Assembly: GCA_019918135.1 (NCBI GenBank) | Contig: WBZZ01003287.1 | Span: 5,001 to 69,000 of the forward strand | Length of the DNA: 64,000 nt | From: Paulinella micropora | Taxonomy: Eukaryota; Cercozoa; Imbricatea; Euglyphida; Paulinellidae | Reading direction: 5' to 3' | Shown: positions 29,507 through 40,911 of the stretch, in pieces | Layout: each line of letters starts with the position of its first letter | How positions within the stretch are numbered: the first letter of the stretch is position 1 | Notes under the pieces: model-generated | Databases searched by the model: none | What the model saw: only the letters and a program-made list of their open reading frames with translations | What the model was told of the DNA's origin: nothing | Translations under genes and position numbers: made by a program

Positions 29507-30013
29507 ATGTCCGCGACCGAGAACAAGCACGACCGCGATGACGAGAACAAGGGCACGAAGCCAAGCGCGACGACAGTGGCAACCGAGGAGCCAGCCAAGC
29601 CAGCCCGCGACAAGCGCGAGAAACAGAGACCCCTAGCGCGCAGGCACAGACGCCGCGAGTGCCCCGAGGTGGGCATGCTGTGGCCCTCGGAAGTCAAGAT
29701 GCTGGCTAGACAGTGCAGGATCGGCCGGCTGGGCGGCAGGAAGTTGCGGCGCAGCGTGACGGACTCGCTCGACGACTTCGTGCGGGTCATGCACGAGCGC
29801 GTGGACCTGTACGGCGGGGAGAACTGCGGCCGCAAGACCGCCCGGGTCGAGGACGTGCTCAGGGCGTACAAGACGGGCTTCGGCCGCCGGCTGTACCTGG
29901 GCGTGGACGAGCCGCCCGCCAAGAAACGCCGCACTGTCAAGCGCGAGAAAGAAGAGGAAGAGGAACAGGAGGAGCGCGACCCCGCAACAGCAGCAGCAGC
30001 AGCATCGGACTGA
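29507..30013 (+). CDS. Histone H4-like protein, 168 aa
   Basis: The fold region (residues about 57-132) lines up with eukaryotic H4 almost without gaps. V-K-M-L-A-R-Q-C-R-I-G-R-L stands for the H4 alpha1 stretch I-R-R-L-A-R-R-G-G-V-K-R-I. The long alpha2 helix D-D-F-V-R-V-M-H-E-R-V follows. G-R-K-T-A-R-V-E-D-V-L-R-A-Y-K and G-R-R-L-Y-L-G match K-R-K-T-V-T-A-M-D-V-V-Y-A-L-K and G-R-T-L-Y-G-F-G. The N-terminal tail (1-56) is longer than in H4 and ends in a basic cluster R-R-H-R-R-R. A C-terminal extension of about 35 residues, first basic and then acidic (E-E-E-E-E-Q-E-E), is not found in H4. Whole frame, ATG at 29,507. Expected to bind DNA with an H3-type partner; one is encoded at 47,983-48,498. 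Confidence 0.85.
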   Translation: MSATENKHDRDDENKGTKPSATTVATEEPAKPARDKREKQRPLARRHRRRECPEVGMLWPSEVKMLARQCRIGRLGGRKLRRSVTDSLDDFVRVMHERVDLYGGENCGRKTARVEDVLRAYKTGFGRRLYLGVDEPPAKKRRTVKREKEEEEEQEERDPATAAAAASD

Positions 30014-30329
30014 CAAAATTCAACACACGGGAATAGCCGGCCAGTCTAGATGGAGCAGACAAGTAACAATCTTTCTTTTAATTAAAACAAAAAAAAAACC
30101 CCAAGAGACAAAGATTTCTGGCTATCACCAGATCAAGCGGGGAGGGTGGGGCCGATCAAAAAAAGTGCTAGCTACCAGAGTGGAAAGTGTTTTTTTCTTT
30201 CTTTGCGTGGTTCAGCAGAAATCTCTCCTTCGGATCCCCCATCCCTTTTGTTCCTGCAGCTTTTCCTCTCTCTGTCTCTGCTTGTTCTCCTTGCACGTTC
30301 TTTTTGTGCGCAGGCCCCCGTCCATTCAC
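30014..30329. terminator. Convergent 3' region with A/T palindrome
   Basis: 316 bp between the 3' ends of the H4-like gene (+) and the membrane-protein gene (-). The A/T-only palindrome CTTTTAATTAAAAC plus A run at 30,073-30,098 is a likely 3'-end signal for one or both. No gene. Confidence 0.35.
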
Positions 30330-31290
30330 TCAGTTGAACTCGCTTGAACTCGCTTGCGTACTCCTTTTGGAACCAGCTTTCTCCAACGTAGGAACGCCGC
30401 CGGCTTTGATGGTTGCCACATCGGCCTGGAGCTCTTGCATCATTTTGATTAGCTCTTGTATAGTCTTGCCTTCGTTGGCCCCTTCAACATGGCTCACCAA
30501 CTGTCGATATTCCTCTTTTGTCGCTTCCGGGTCGTCCGGCCATTTGCACGGGTTCGAATCGCACTTCATCCAGGTGATCATGGCTATGAAGTATTTCGCG
30601 ACCGCAAAGGAGTTGCCGATCACGGACAGGAGGCTGGAAGCAGCCCACATCATGGCATTCTGTAAGGAGCATTCTCCGCCGTCATTGGCGTTGTCGGTCA
30701 GGACGCAGTTGTTGCAGATAGTAGTAGCGTTGGCGTCCCTGCCAGTTCTCAGCATTACCTACCACTCCATACCAGCCCTGTCCAAATTCGGGTTGCTGAG
30801 GATCATTATCTCCTCCTTGTTGTTATGGATGTTGTTCATGACCATGAGCGACAGCGACAGCAGCAGCAGCGTCATGATGAAGCCGGCCATGTGGATCAGC
30901 AGGTGATTTCTGTAGCCGTAGAACTTGATCACGTTTTTCAGCACTGCCGTGAGTTCTGGACGAAGAATACATATCTTTCCACACGGTCGAGAAAAAGAAA
31001 AAGGCCACGAACAGCGACGCCGCCGTGACGGCTATGCCCGTGATAATCAGGCCTCGGCTCGTTTTGAAGATTTGGGATTCGGTGCCAAAACCTTCGCCTA
31101 CCGCATACGGCCTGTCATCGAACATGTGCCTCATGCTGAAAGAGGCAGAGGCCAGATGCAAGGACATACCACCGGCCGAGAAAAGCCACATAAAAACATA
31201 AAAACTCGACGCATACTTATCCTCCTCTGTCTTCGGGCCGCTCTCGCTGCTGGCTTCAAAGGGCATCGCCGGGGATACTTTAGCAGGCAT
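30330..31290 (-). pseudogene. Multi-pass membrane protein gene, broken
   Basis: The ATG at 31,290 (M-P-A-K-V-S-P-A-M). It encodes four hydrophobic helices spread over the gene: near 31,170-31,215, 31,000-31,060, 30,850-30,910 and 30,590-30,660. A cysteine-rich loop with N-x-T sites (C-N-N-C and C-S-L) lies between helices three and four, and a charged, coiled-coil-like tail ends near 30,330. The layout is tetraspanin-like, but the tetraspanin C-C-G signature is not seen. Broken, about two breaks. A candidate envelope or inner-membrane protein. Confidence 0.5.
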
Positions 31291-31995
31291 TGTTTTTTCT
31301 TTCTTGAGCGCAAAGAAAACAAAAGGGCTGTACGTGTGAGCAGCCCTCCGGGTGTGTGTTTGTACCAGCGCAAAAGTTCGTTCGCACAATCTTGGTTATT
31401 AAAATACAGTCTTGAATAGAACGTGCAAATCTTGCCCAAAAACTTTTTAAAAAGTTACAAGGAAAAAGAAACTACTCTCTATTCCCCCCCCCCCCCCCCG
31501 AGGTTGGCAAAACTAACACTTTTTCCCCTCCCTTTTTTTGTCTCTTTTCATTGCATGTTAATATGATGTTTTTCTTTTTTTTCGGGGATGGGACGTGCGG
31601 GAGAGAAAAAGGGGGGGGGGGGGGAACGGCGGGGGACACGGGCTTTTTGTGAGTACAAAAAGGCGGCTACAACCACCATTCTCTCTCTCCCTCCCACTCT
31701 CAATTTCTCGATTCCCTTGTCCATGCTCGTATACGAAAAAAAGGGAAAGATCAAGCCGCTGGCACACAGAGAGAGAGAGAGAGAGAGAGGAGGGGGGGGG
31801 AGGGGCAACTACGGTGCCAACAGTCTCTCTTGCTCTCTCCCCCCCCTCCCCAAGAAAGCAGAAGAAAACTAGCCCTCCCGTCCCCCTCCCCACTTTCTCT
31901 CCCCGCACCCTCCCCCCGGCGGCCCGTGCAAATTGTGCCTTCTCCTTTTCCCTTCCGCTCTACCCACACCCGCTTTGGGAGCGCACGGGTTTCCT
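31291..31995. other. Intergenic, low complexity
   Basis: 705 bp. It holds a C run at 31,485-31,499, a G run at 31,613-31,623, a GA tract at 31,768-31,800 and C/CT-rich stretches to 31,930. Frames across it are repetitive. No gene accepted. Confidence 0.5.
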
Positions 31996-32799
31996 TTAAT
32001 TCGTCTTTGGGCCAGCCCGCAGCCTGGCGCTGTGCAATCGTTTGTCAGGTCCTTTGCCATCGCTGTCCCCCCTCAGGGCTTTTCTCGGCGGCGCTGCTGC
32101 CATCTGCTTGTCTTCTTGGATGATGTAGGACCACCGAAGTTCGGAGCCCGCCCTGAAGACGGGGTTCTGCCCCGTGCCGCAGGTCAGGTACGGCCGGCGG
32201 AGGCCCGGACGTTTGTACGCGGGCTTCTTGAGGACCAGCAAAGGCTGCTGGTCGCCGCTGTTGACCAGCTGCGCGGAGCCCTGGTACCGTAGCGCGGGCG
32301 GCAGTTCGAACACGATGGAGTTTGGCGCGCGGAGAAAGCGCTGCCACGTGCCATCGTGCAGCGCCAGGCGTTTCAGGATCTGGGCTTGTTGCCACTTGTA
32401 CAGCTCGAGCAAGCCGAAGCCGTCGACCGCCTCCCAAGACAGGAAGTGCGTGGCGCGCGAACGTTGCGGTGCAATCGCAAGCTTTGGGTGCGTGATGACG
32501 CTCCCGTCGAAGAAAATGCCGCCTCCTACATTGTCGGGGTTTATTTCCATGGTAGTAAACGCTCCGAAGTTGTCGCCACCGTCGTCGACGGCAACGGCGA
32601 ACACAGTGTGCCCGAGGGTGCCCAGCGCGGTGCCCTTGAGGTTGGGGTCGTCCGCACGCGGCCACCCGTAGGGCTCCTTGAGGCAGGCCGCGCACGCGGG
32701 CGCCGGTCTCCAGAGACGCACTCCGTCGGGGGCAGTGTGCAGGTCACCGGCAGCCCAGGCGCAGCGACAGATTACGCACAGCTTTGGAAGATTCGCCAT
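31996..32799 (-). CDS. Zinc-binding hypothetical protein, 267 aa
   Basis: Start chosen at the ATG at 32,799 (M-A-N-L-P-K-L-C), because the cysteine pairs begin at once. C-V-I-C-R-C (residues 8-13) and C-A-A-C (about 35-38) form a likely zinc knuckle. The middle is a beta-rich domain with F-T-T-M-E-I-N-P-D-N and G-G-I-F-F-D-G-S. The tail is basic. No family is recognised. The frame is whole. Confidence 0.6.
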   Translation of the reverse strand: MANLPKLCVICRCAWAAGDLHTAPDGVRLWRPAPACAACLKEPYGWPRADDPNLKGTALGTLGHTVFAVAVDDGGDNFGAFTTMEINPDNVGGGIFFDGSVITHPKLAIAPQRSRATHFLSWEAVDGFGLLELYKWQQAQILKRLALHDGTWQRFLRAPNSIVFELPPALRYQGSAQLVNSGDQQPLLVLKKPAYKRPGLRRPYLTCGTGQNPVFRAGSELRWSYIIQEDKQMAAAPPRKALRGDSDGKGPDKRLHSARLRAGPKTN

Positions 32800-33000
32800 C
32801 ACTGGCCGAGGTTCTCGTCGGCTAACTTCGAGTTTTTCCTGACCCCAAAAAAACAGTGCGAAAGAGACAATGGCTATCTTCTGGCTTCTGGCAGTGCAAG
32901 AAACAAACGTGGCAAAAAACGAATCAGCATCGTCGTCTATAAAAAAGGCAGACACTAGACCACCCCCTCCTCTCCAAGGACAGACGTTTACACAAAGAAA
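32800..33000. other. Spacer upstream of the zinc-binding gene
   Basis: About 200 bp of mixed sequence, probably promoter of the minus-strand gene. Nothing else is seen. Confidence 0.35.
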
Positions 33001-33059
33001 AAGAAATTGAATGCAGCTTGCAGGGAATCACACATTTTGCAAAAATCATATACACAGAA

Positions 33060-33960
33060 AAAAACAAGGCACCGATACACACACACTGTCCAAACAAACA
33101 AGCACACACAAAACACAAAAAATCAATACCCGTAAACAGGCATACACAAAAAGCAATACCCGTAAACAGGCATACACAAAACAGCAATACCCGTAAAACA
33201 AGCATACAAACACATACACCAAAATTAGTCACAAAAAGGCATACACACACGCAGATATTAAAATACGACACATACACAAACAAAAAAAACTCTCGAGGCA
33301 TAAACACACAGACAAACATGACGCACATACACACGACGATACACTACGATACACGACGATACACGACGATACACGACGATACACGACGATACACGACGAT
33401 ACACGACGATACACGACGATACACGACGATACACGACGATACACGACGATACACGAAAACATATAAACACACACGATGATACACACGAAAACATATAAAC
33501 ACACACGACGATACACACGAAAACATATAAACACACACGACGATACACATACACACACAAGCATTGCTTGCAAAAACAACATACAAGCACACATATACCA
33601 AGATTACTCGCAATGGTACACACACGACGATACACACACGACGATACACACGAAAACATATAAACACACACGACGATATACACGAAAACATAGAAACACA
33701 CACGACGATACACATACACACACAAGCATTGCTTGCAAAAACAACATACAAGCACACACATACCAACATTACTCGCAATGGTACATGCGCAGGTATTACA
33801 CACTGACATCATCATAGATATACACACGACGATACACACACGACGATACACACACGACGATACACACACGACGATACACACACGACGATACACACACGAC
33901 GATACACACACGACGATACACACACGACGATACACACACGACGATACACACACACATATT
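33060..33960. repeat. Minisatellite field (ACACGACGAT and relatives)
   Basis: About 900 bp of tandem repeats: CATACACAAAA-CAATACCCGTAAA units at 33,120-33,200, a 10-bp ACACGACGAT array at about 33,330-33,455, longer units with GAAAACATATAAACACACACGACGAT at 33,456-33,720 and a 14-bp ACACACACGACGAT array at 33,823-33,950. A 60-bp block (CATTGCTTGCAAAAACAAC onward) occurs twice, at 33,563 and 33,726. All open frames here are repeat artefacts. Confidence 0.95.
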
Positions 33961-34514
33961 CGCGCCAAATCACAGCCGTGTATTAGCACTGACCATTTTC
34001 GCCTCTCCTCACTTCGAGTCGTCACCAACCCCTCTCTACCCCACCCAGCCCCACCTTTTACCAGTCTTGTGACTTATTGTGACTTACAGCCCATTGTGCA
34101 GTATTGTGCACCCCCTCCACATATTGCGTGCGAGATTGTTAGCCAACGCTTTTTTCTTGGCCCCCCCCTCTTCATGAACCCTTCGAGCGCCAAGACGAAT
34201 TACGCAGTGTGTCACTTTCTTTTTTTTTTCCTTTAGGCCCTTGATTTCTTTCCTGTGCTGTCTGAATTTGCGAGTGAGTGTGTATGTCTTTCTTACCGAC
34301 GTCTGCTTGTTTCAGACGGGGAGGGGGTCCTACGTGCTCTTTGTTTCTTTCATCCTCTTTGGTAGGCAGCACGGTCTTTGTACAGATGATGCAAGAAGAC
34401 TGGAAATCCCAACCTGACTGCAGGGGTCCAGCGTAGAGTTAATGAAAGGGTTGTTGTCTTGTACGAGCAGCTCTGCGAGCCCGTCTTTTATTTTTACTCA
34501 TAGTACTCACACTA
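33961..34514. other. Intergenic without a supported gene
   Basis: About 550 bp of mixed, moderately AT-rich sequence. No convincing frame, RNA or repeat recognised. Confidence 0.4.
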
Positions 34515-35220
34515 AGACTTTTGATATTTACTTCTAATTTGGAGTCTCTTGGCTAGGGGTGCGATCTGCTCGCCACACCTGCGGCAAGGATGCGTAGCGC
34601 CGCCCTTTTGTGCCAGCAGTAGGACCGTAAATCCTTCGCGATCTTTGTGATCATACTCGTTTAACAAGCCAAGAGACCAACTCTTCTCGTTGTTCTCTTT
34701 TTTGCTCTTCTAACTCTCGGCAGAAGCTTAGTAAGGAAGCCAGACGTAGTCAAGGGCTTGCCAAACGTGTCTTGTATCGCGTGTTTCATTTCCTTGTCTA
34801 TCGTTTCATACTATGTCGCACGGAACTCTCGATCTGTACATCCTTTTGCTCAAGCTCTTCAATCTGTGCCTCAAGAAGTTCTCCAATCTCCTTTTCTGTA
34901 TTTCTTAAGATACCCAGAGGTGCCTTCGCATGCTGAACCGATTGTCGCTGTACCAATCCTGCTTGGGCTTGTCCACAATCGGAATCTTAAAAGCTGCGCA
35001 CGGCAGCTACGACTTCTTTACTGTGTGTCGTCTGCTACTTACCGCCTTTTCTTAAGTCTTTTCTACCAGTGATCTTTTTCAGAAACAAGAGAGATTCTTC
35101 GTTCGTTTGTCTCTTCTTACCAGGCGTACCGCGGGAACGGCCATCCCTCCACCTCCCCCCCCCCCCTCTCTCTCTCTCCCTTGCCTTCGGGTCGCTCTGC
35201 TTCTTTTCTTTTTTTCTCAC
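34515..35220 (-). pseudogene. Heavily decayed gene
   Basis: The minus strand shows scattered coding-type pieces in several frames: a basic N-terminal part near 35,100-35,200, a coiled-coil piece with E-I-G-E-L-L-E-A-Q-I-E-E-L-E near 34,870, an E/R/Q-rich piece near 34,680 and a C-terminal piece with H-P-C-R-R-C-G-E near 34,580. It is the most decayed gene in the block, with at least four breaks. Family unknown; a coiled coil followed by a zinc knuckle is all that can be said. Confidence 0.35.
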
Positions 35221-35342
35221 AACCCCCCCCCCCCCCCCTCAAATGACGAGAAATTTGGCTGGCCGCAGATATCACCTGAAAGGGGGGGAAAAGCGGCCCA
35301 ACCCCTCTCCCTCCCCGTTTCTCTCTCGCTCGCTTCTATTAG

Positions 35343-36943
35343 GCCCGCGACAGGATTTCCTGCAGTTCTTGGTTGATTAGCTCGACCAGCCCCGCCCGGC
35401 GGAGCCAGCCCAGGTAGTCGTCGACTGACTAGCTGGGGGGCTCCGGCGGCACGCTCACCGCGGGCAGCAGCCAGCCGCACCGCGTGAGCGCAAAGCGCGA
35501 AAGCCTGGCGTAGTTCTGGCGGGCACGCTCCACCCAGCCTGCCGCTAACCGCGCGAGCTGTGCGTCGTTGTGCAGCCACTCACGATAAGCAACAACGCTG
35601 TGACTACGCTCGCACGGTGACGCCTGTGGCAAAAGCTCCTTTGCCGGCGGCAGGGGCCGCGCCGTCTCGCACAGGCGGAGCAGCGTCTGGTAGTCTGACT
35701 CGCACGTGTCCTCCAGCGTGCGCCGCGAACTTGATCTCTCTCCCGCCAGCTCAATCCACCTGAGCTGCACCCGGTCGTACGCGCGAATTGTGTCGTGCCA
35801 GAGTTGCTGGAACCGCTGTTGCTCCCGCACACGCCGCGCCTCGCCGCAGATGATTCCCAGCACGCACAGCGCGTGCACTAGCATCTGCCTTTGCTCCAGC
35901 GACCTCTGCAGCAGCCGGCCGCCGGTCTCCTCCCAGTCCGGCGACGGTCGTTGGCTGGCCCCCTCCCCGTCGGGCGCCGCCTGCCGTTCCGGCCGCGCGT
36001 AGGCCCTCGCGGCCGCCGCCGCCGCCAGCGTTTGCAGAAAAGAGACAGACGGGTCACCGAGCGCGTGCGCGGCGGCGGCCAGGCGCCGGTACTCGTCCAG
36101 CACGCGGAGGTTACGCTCCCGGCAGAAATCCGACATGGCCTTGTCATACCGCTGAGGCAGTTCGGGGCGGGCACACCAGAGCGTTTCGTCACTGTCGTTG
36201 GCGTTCAGCAGCGCGGCGACGTCCGGCACCAGCTGGAAGAGAAGCTGCCTCAGCAGTACCGACGTCACCAGCCCGCCGCGGGAGTCTCCCTGCGGCTGGT
36301 CCCAGCGCGGCGTGCCGGCGACGCCGGCCTCGTCGCCCAGGCTCTGTAGCACGTCGTGCAGGCTGTCCCCCTCCCGCTCACAAAACCTAGCGAGTGCCGG
36401 CCTCATGTCTTCCAACGCCTGGAGAGAGCCCCGGCACCGCACGGGCGCCGCCTCCACCGCGCTGCTTTGCAAGAGCAGGCTCTCTACGCCCGCCCAGGCC
36501 GAGTGCGCTGTTGTTGACAGGCACAGCACGTGCAGCGCGTGGGAGCGGGGGCAGCCCGTCGGCGCGGTTGCGCCGGTCCAGAGGTCCTCGGCGCTGCAGG
36601 CCCGGCTCAAGTACAGTTCCTGCAGGCCCGCCGCGCGCCCGAGCACCGCGGCGGAACGCAGGCACTCTTCGCGGCAGCTGTACAGCTGCCGCAAAGATTG
36701 CGCCTCCGCCCAACGCAAGACGTCTGCCGACTGTGTCAGCCGCAGCGCCGGCAGCGACCGCGGCACCAGTTCCCCCAGGCCCTGCAGGAACGTTCGCGCC
36801 GCCTTCCACAGCATGGTGTCGTCCCGGAGCGGGCCCGCATTGTCTGCGGCGAGGTGCTGCGTCAAGCCCAGCCAGTGTAGCTTGCGCCCCCACACCGAGC
36901 AGCAACCGGCCCTAGTGAGGTTCTCGGCCAGCTTCGGGCACAA
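35343..36943 (-). pseudogene. Large helical hypothetical gene, broken once
   Basis: About 530 codons of helical, R/L/A-rich sequence with many cysteines. The frame is open from about 36,943, but the first ATG is at 36,814 (M-L-W-K-A-A-R), so the start is unsettled. Stretches such as L-R-Q-L-Y-S-C-R-E-E-C and R-Y-D-K-A-M-S-D-F-C-R-E-R show no known motif. No signal peptide. Coding resemblance reaches about 35,343. The copy looks broken about once. Family not recognised. Confidence 0.5.
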
Positions 36944-37584
36944 GAGCAGACAAAACCGAAGAACGAGAACGGGCGGGAGGGAAGAGAGGAGAGGGCGGCG
37001 GAACCGAAGGACACAAATAACCGGAGAGCAAAAAAAAACGGAGAAGAAAAAAAAGGGAGCAAAAGGCTTTGTCTACTTTAATCGCCCCGGCGTTTTCCCT
37101 CCATTCCCTTACGCTCTAACCTTGGCTCCAATTGCCGGTGTAGGGAGAAGAGAGAGAGAGAGTAGGGCGCGGCGTTTGGGCAGGGAAAGTAGTTTCCTTG
37201 GCCCACCTTTCCCTTCCTTCTCCCTCCCCACCTTTCCCCCTTCCTTCTCCCTCCCGAACCACCTTTCTGTTTCTGGCCGGTAGTGCGGCCCCCCCCCCCC
37301 CCCCGCGCCTCGTACTTCTCGGAAACCAAAAAACGATAAGTAGGAGGGCCTGGATGCGGGGGGGGGGGGGGGGACAAGAGGGCCTGGATGCGGGGGGGGG
37401 GGGGGGGGGGACAAGAGGGCGGGGGGACAAGAGGGCGCGGGGGGGGGGGGTAAGGAATAGGCGAGAAGAGGCAAGGAGCTAGCAGAAAGGAAGGTGGTTT
37501 TACTTCTTGCCGCGCGTTGACCTTTGCCCGTTTTCCCCCATTTCCTCCGTTTTCCCTTTGTTTTTGAATAGCCCCTACCGAGGG
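36944..37584. promoter_or_regulatory. Divergent intergenic region with G-run repeats
   Basis: 641 bp between a minus-strand gene and the SNF2-type gene. It contains a C run at 37,290-37,304 and two direct copies of AGGGCCTGGATGC followed by G runs (37,347-37,372 and 37,378-37,410). No gene. Confidence 0.45.
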
Positions 37585-39252
37585 ATGCCCCGGCGCAGGT
37601 TGAGCCGTGTCCAGGAGGAGGCGGTCGAGTACTGCGTCAAGCACCGCCGAGTGTTGCTAGCGCTGGCCCCGGGCACGGGCAAGACGGCGATCGCGCTGAC
37701 GGCGCTGAGCCGCACACGGCAGGAGAGTTTGCCCGCGCTGATCCTGAGCCCCACCAGTAACTGCAGCCACTGGATTAAGGAAGCAGAGCGTTGGCTGGGC
37801 ATGCGGCACCGGCCCGAGGCGTACCAGGGCCAGGCGGTAACGGGGCAGACCACACACCTGTGCCTGATCGGCAGCGGCCAACAGAGGTTTCCCGTGCCCG
37901 GGGCGCTGATCTACGTGATGTCTTACCAGATGGCGCTGAGCCTGTAAAAGCAGGGCAGGCTGCAAGCGGGGTTGCGCGCCGCCATCCTAGACGAAAGCCA
38001 CGTGCTGACGAACATGCGTTCGCAGACAACGCTGATGACGCACAGCCTGTTCCAGCAAGCGCTCGTGCCGATGTGCCTGTGCCTGACGGGGACGCCGGCC
38101 AACCGCACAGTGCAGCTGTGGCCGCAACTGACGCTGCTGTGCCCCGACGGGCTGCGCGCGCGGGGGCTGACGTACAGCCGGTTCGTGCTGCGATACTGCG
38201 CCGGGCGCCAGGTGCAGCGGGGCTACGACCGCGCGGCGCGCAAGCCGCTGTTCGTGCTGGACGCCGCTGGCAGCTCTAACCTAGCGGAGCTGTGCAAACT
38301 GCTGGCGCAGTTCTGCCTGTTTACCAGGGAGGCGTCGAGCGCCGAGGAGGGCGAACTGGTGCCGGCGAACGGCATGGCGGCCGGCGCGCAAGGAGAATTC
38401 ACGTACGAGCGCCGGGTGGTCATCCTGAAGCCGGCGGCTGCGGACGCGGAGCGGCTGGACGCGCTGTGGCGGCACGACGTCAGCAGCCTGCCGAGCCTGG
38501 AGGCTCCGCTCGGCGCACAGCAGACGGTGGACGTGAAGGAGGCGGAGGCGGTGCTGTCGTCGTACGGCGGCCTGCCGCTGGAGCTGCCGCCGCAATCTGT
38601 GGCGCCGCCGCCACCCAAACGACGGCGTTTCCAGCGGCAACAGGACGCGCAGCCCGAGCTCTCGCGGCTGCTACTGTTCAGCCGCTGCTACGACGAGTCC
38701 AAGAAGGTCAAGCAGCGGCTGTCACACGCGTTCTTTGAGCGCGAGGTCGAGCCCCTGCTGCGGGACAGACATTTGGCCCACAAGGTGCTGCTGTTCTGCG
38801 AGAACCAGGACACGTGGGAGCTGCTGCAGCAGTGGCTAACGGCCGTGTGGTCGCACAAGCGCCGGCCGCACAAGTACTTCGTAGCCATCAACGGCACCAC
38901 GCCGCAGGCCAAGCGCGCGGAACTGGTAGCGCAGTTCCAGGACGACGGCCGCTGCCGGGCGGCGGTGCTGAGCATCCGCGCGGCCGGGCAGGGGCTAAAC
39001 TTGCAGGCGGCCAACCACGTGTTCTTCTTCCAGCTGACGTGGTCCGGCGGCGACCTGCTGCAGGCCGAGCGCAGGGCCTGCCGCAAGGGGCAGAAACGGC
39101 ACGTCCGGATCTGCATCCTGTTGCTGGACACTTTTATAGAACGCAGGCAGTGGGCGTTGAACATGGAGAAAGTCACTAACCAGACCACGTTCCTGCGCCG
39201 GCCGGCCGTAGCGAACCAGCTGCAGACCGCCGACCACGAGTTCTTTGTTTGA
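37585..39252 (+). pseudogene. SNF2-type helicase/ATPase gene, broken once
   Basis: A superfamily 2 DNA translocase of the SNF2 kind, which moves on DNA to remodel chromatin or replication forks. The ATG at 37,585 is followed by motif I A-P-G-T-G-K-T, motif II D-E-S-H and motif III L-T-G-T-P-A-N-R. In the second lobe come L-L-F-C-E-N, A-I-N-G-T-T, A-A-G-Q-G-L-N-L-Q-A and the arginine-finger motif Q-A-E-R-R-A-C-R-K-G-Q. About 555 codons, so without the extra domains of large remodelers; closest in layout to SMARCAL1-like annealing helicases. The copy appears broken once. A role next to viral histones is plausible. Confidence 0.8.
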
Positions 39253-39455
39253 ATTCTTTTTGTGCTTCAGACGAACGTAAAGCGGGCGGGAGATTTTTTG
39301 TTTGTAATAATTTTGCGCCTGTCAGGGGCGGGGAGGGGAGCCTGAGGCCACTGCGAAACTTTTTTTTCAGATTTAAAAAAACCAATGATTCGTCTCCCTG
39401 TCTTTTTTTTGTCTTCTCTTCCTCCCGGCTGAAAATATAAATTAATAAAAGAAAA
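39253..39455. other. Intergenic, A/T element before the kinase gene
   Basis: 203 bp with T and A runs and an AT-rich stretch (ATATAAATTAATAAAAG) just upstream of the next ATG, a likely promoter. Confidence 0.4.
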
Positions 39456-40911
39456 ATGAGCGACGGTAAAACAGCAGCCAGCCTGCAGGCCGCTGCCGTA
39501 CGTCAAAAGTTGACCAAGGGGCTCGGGCTGAAGCACGAGAAGCCGTGCTGTCCTGAATGTGGCCTCGCAAAACAGGGCTTGCCGAGCCTCCGGCACTTCC
39601 ACCATAACGTGCTGCGCTGGCAGCCCTTTACATGGTGCGCGGGGCATGGCAACGCGCTGGACAGCCTGGCAGCCATGGTGACCGCAGACGCGAGCGTGTT
39701 AGAAAGCGCGTTTGTGCAGGCCTTCCCGCAAGGGATCCCTGAGTACAGATTATCCCCAACTCAACGACAAGAGTTCGACGCGCTGCCACCACTAAAGCCG
39801 GGTTTAAGAGTTTTGGAAAAACTGCTTTTCAAACAAGTTCAAAGTAGTTGCGACCTCCAAATAGATTGGCCCGGTGCGGCCACCGGATTACGATTGCAAG
39901 GTAGCAGACAACATGCAGTTGCAGTATTGGCTAGCCCGGGAGAATTTAGCTCCCAAGGTTTACGGTTGTGTGACCACAGATGAAATGCAAGACAGTAAAT
40001 GGATAGTCATGGATTTCGTTCGTGGGCCCGGGGAGAAACCTGTGGATCTTGATTCCAAGGCTTTGCTCGATCTGCCGAAACCTGTAGATCTTGATTCCGA
40101 GGAGGCTTTAAATTCTCTGCCGGAAGCTGTCAAAGAAAACCTCTTAAAAAATTTCCGACCGTTCCTGACACGGGCTCTAACGGCTCTAGCAAAGCATCGC
40201 ATTGTCCACAGTGACTTGAAACCTGCCAACATTGTGTGCACGCCTGATTGTCAGTTCCTGTTAATTGACCTAGACCCTTTTTATTGTTTACAAATCAACC
40301 ATATGCATCAGGAGACCTACGACGCCCTTGTAGTCAAGGCGATCATGCTGTCCAACGCCTTGAATCTGCTAGCTTCTGGCCTATTCGTTATGCCTAGCGC
40401 CTTCCTGAGATGCGTGTATGCTCATGTAGCCGCACTGCTGAGCGATAAATGCGATATGGGCGGAACCGGCCAAGATAGGTTTAAGCGTTGTGTTCACTGG
40501 TGGCGGAACAGCCTGCTGCAGTCCAAGGGCCTACACAACATTTTGTACGCGGGCAGCCCCCCCTTCCTGGCACTACAGTACCTAAATCATTCAAAAGCCA
40601 AGTTCTCTGCCAACTCGTCTACAGCTTTTGCATGGCTGCCGAAGTGCGACCCGAAATGCTTGTTTTTTCTACAACATGAAACAGACGACACGTTAAGCTT
40701 TGGTACAAATGAGATGGTCGGAGAACGTTCTGAAAACTTCAGCAAGTTAAAACTGAACGACGTCGAGCAATTCGTTGCGGCAATCATACGCACGGCCGCA
40801 CAACAAGTTGGGGACTATTCTGCACTTGAAACAGAGTTAAACACAGAGGATAAGCCTGTGTGCATGCCCGAAAAGTTCGACGACGAGTCCGACGAGCCCG
40901 TGTTCGAATAA
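39456..40911 (+). pseudogene. Protein-kinase-like gene, broken
   Basis: The ATG at 39,456. The 5' part has a zinc-binding look (C-C-P-E-C-G, then C-A-G-H). The 3' part has the catalytic core of a protein kinase: the hinge W-I-V-M-D-F-V-R-G, the catalytic loop H-S-D-L-K-P-A-N-I-V and a magnesium-loop variant L-I-D-L-D-P-F. A C-terminal segment of about 150 residues ends in D/E-rich sequence. Near the hinge the phrase K-P-V-D-L-D-S is repeated, an internal 54-bp-type duplication. The copy is broken, about once. It is probably a Ser/Thr kinase of viral type. Confidence 0.65.

Noticed and set aside
33330-33950. Repeat array as a CRISPR
   Set aside because: Units are contiguous without unique spacers.
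33229-34236. Several frames of 60-256 codons rich in C/V/R or H/T/D
   Set aside because: They are produced by the ACACGACGAT-type minisatellites in all frames.
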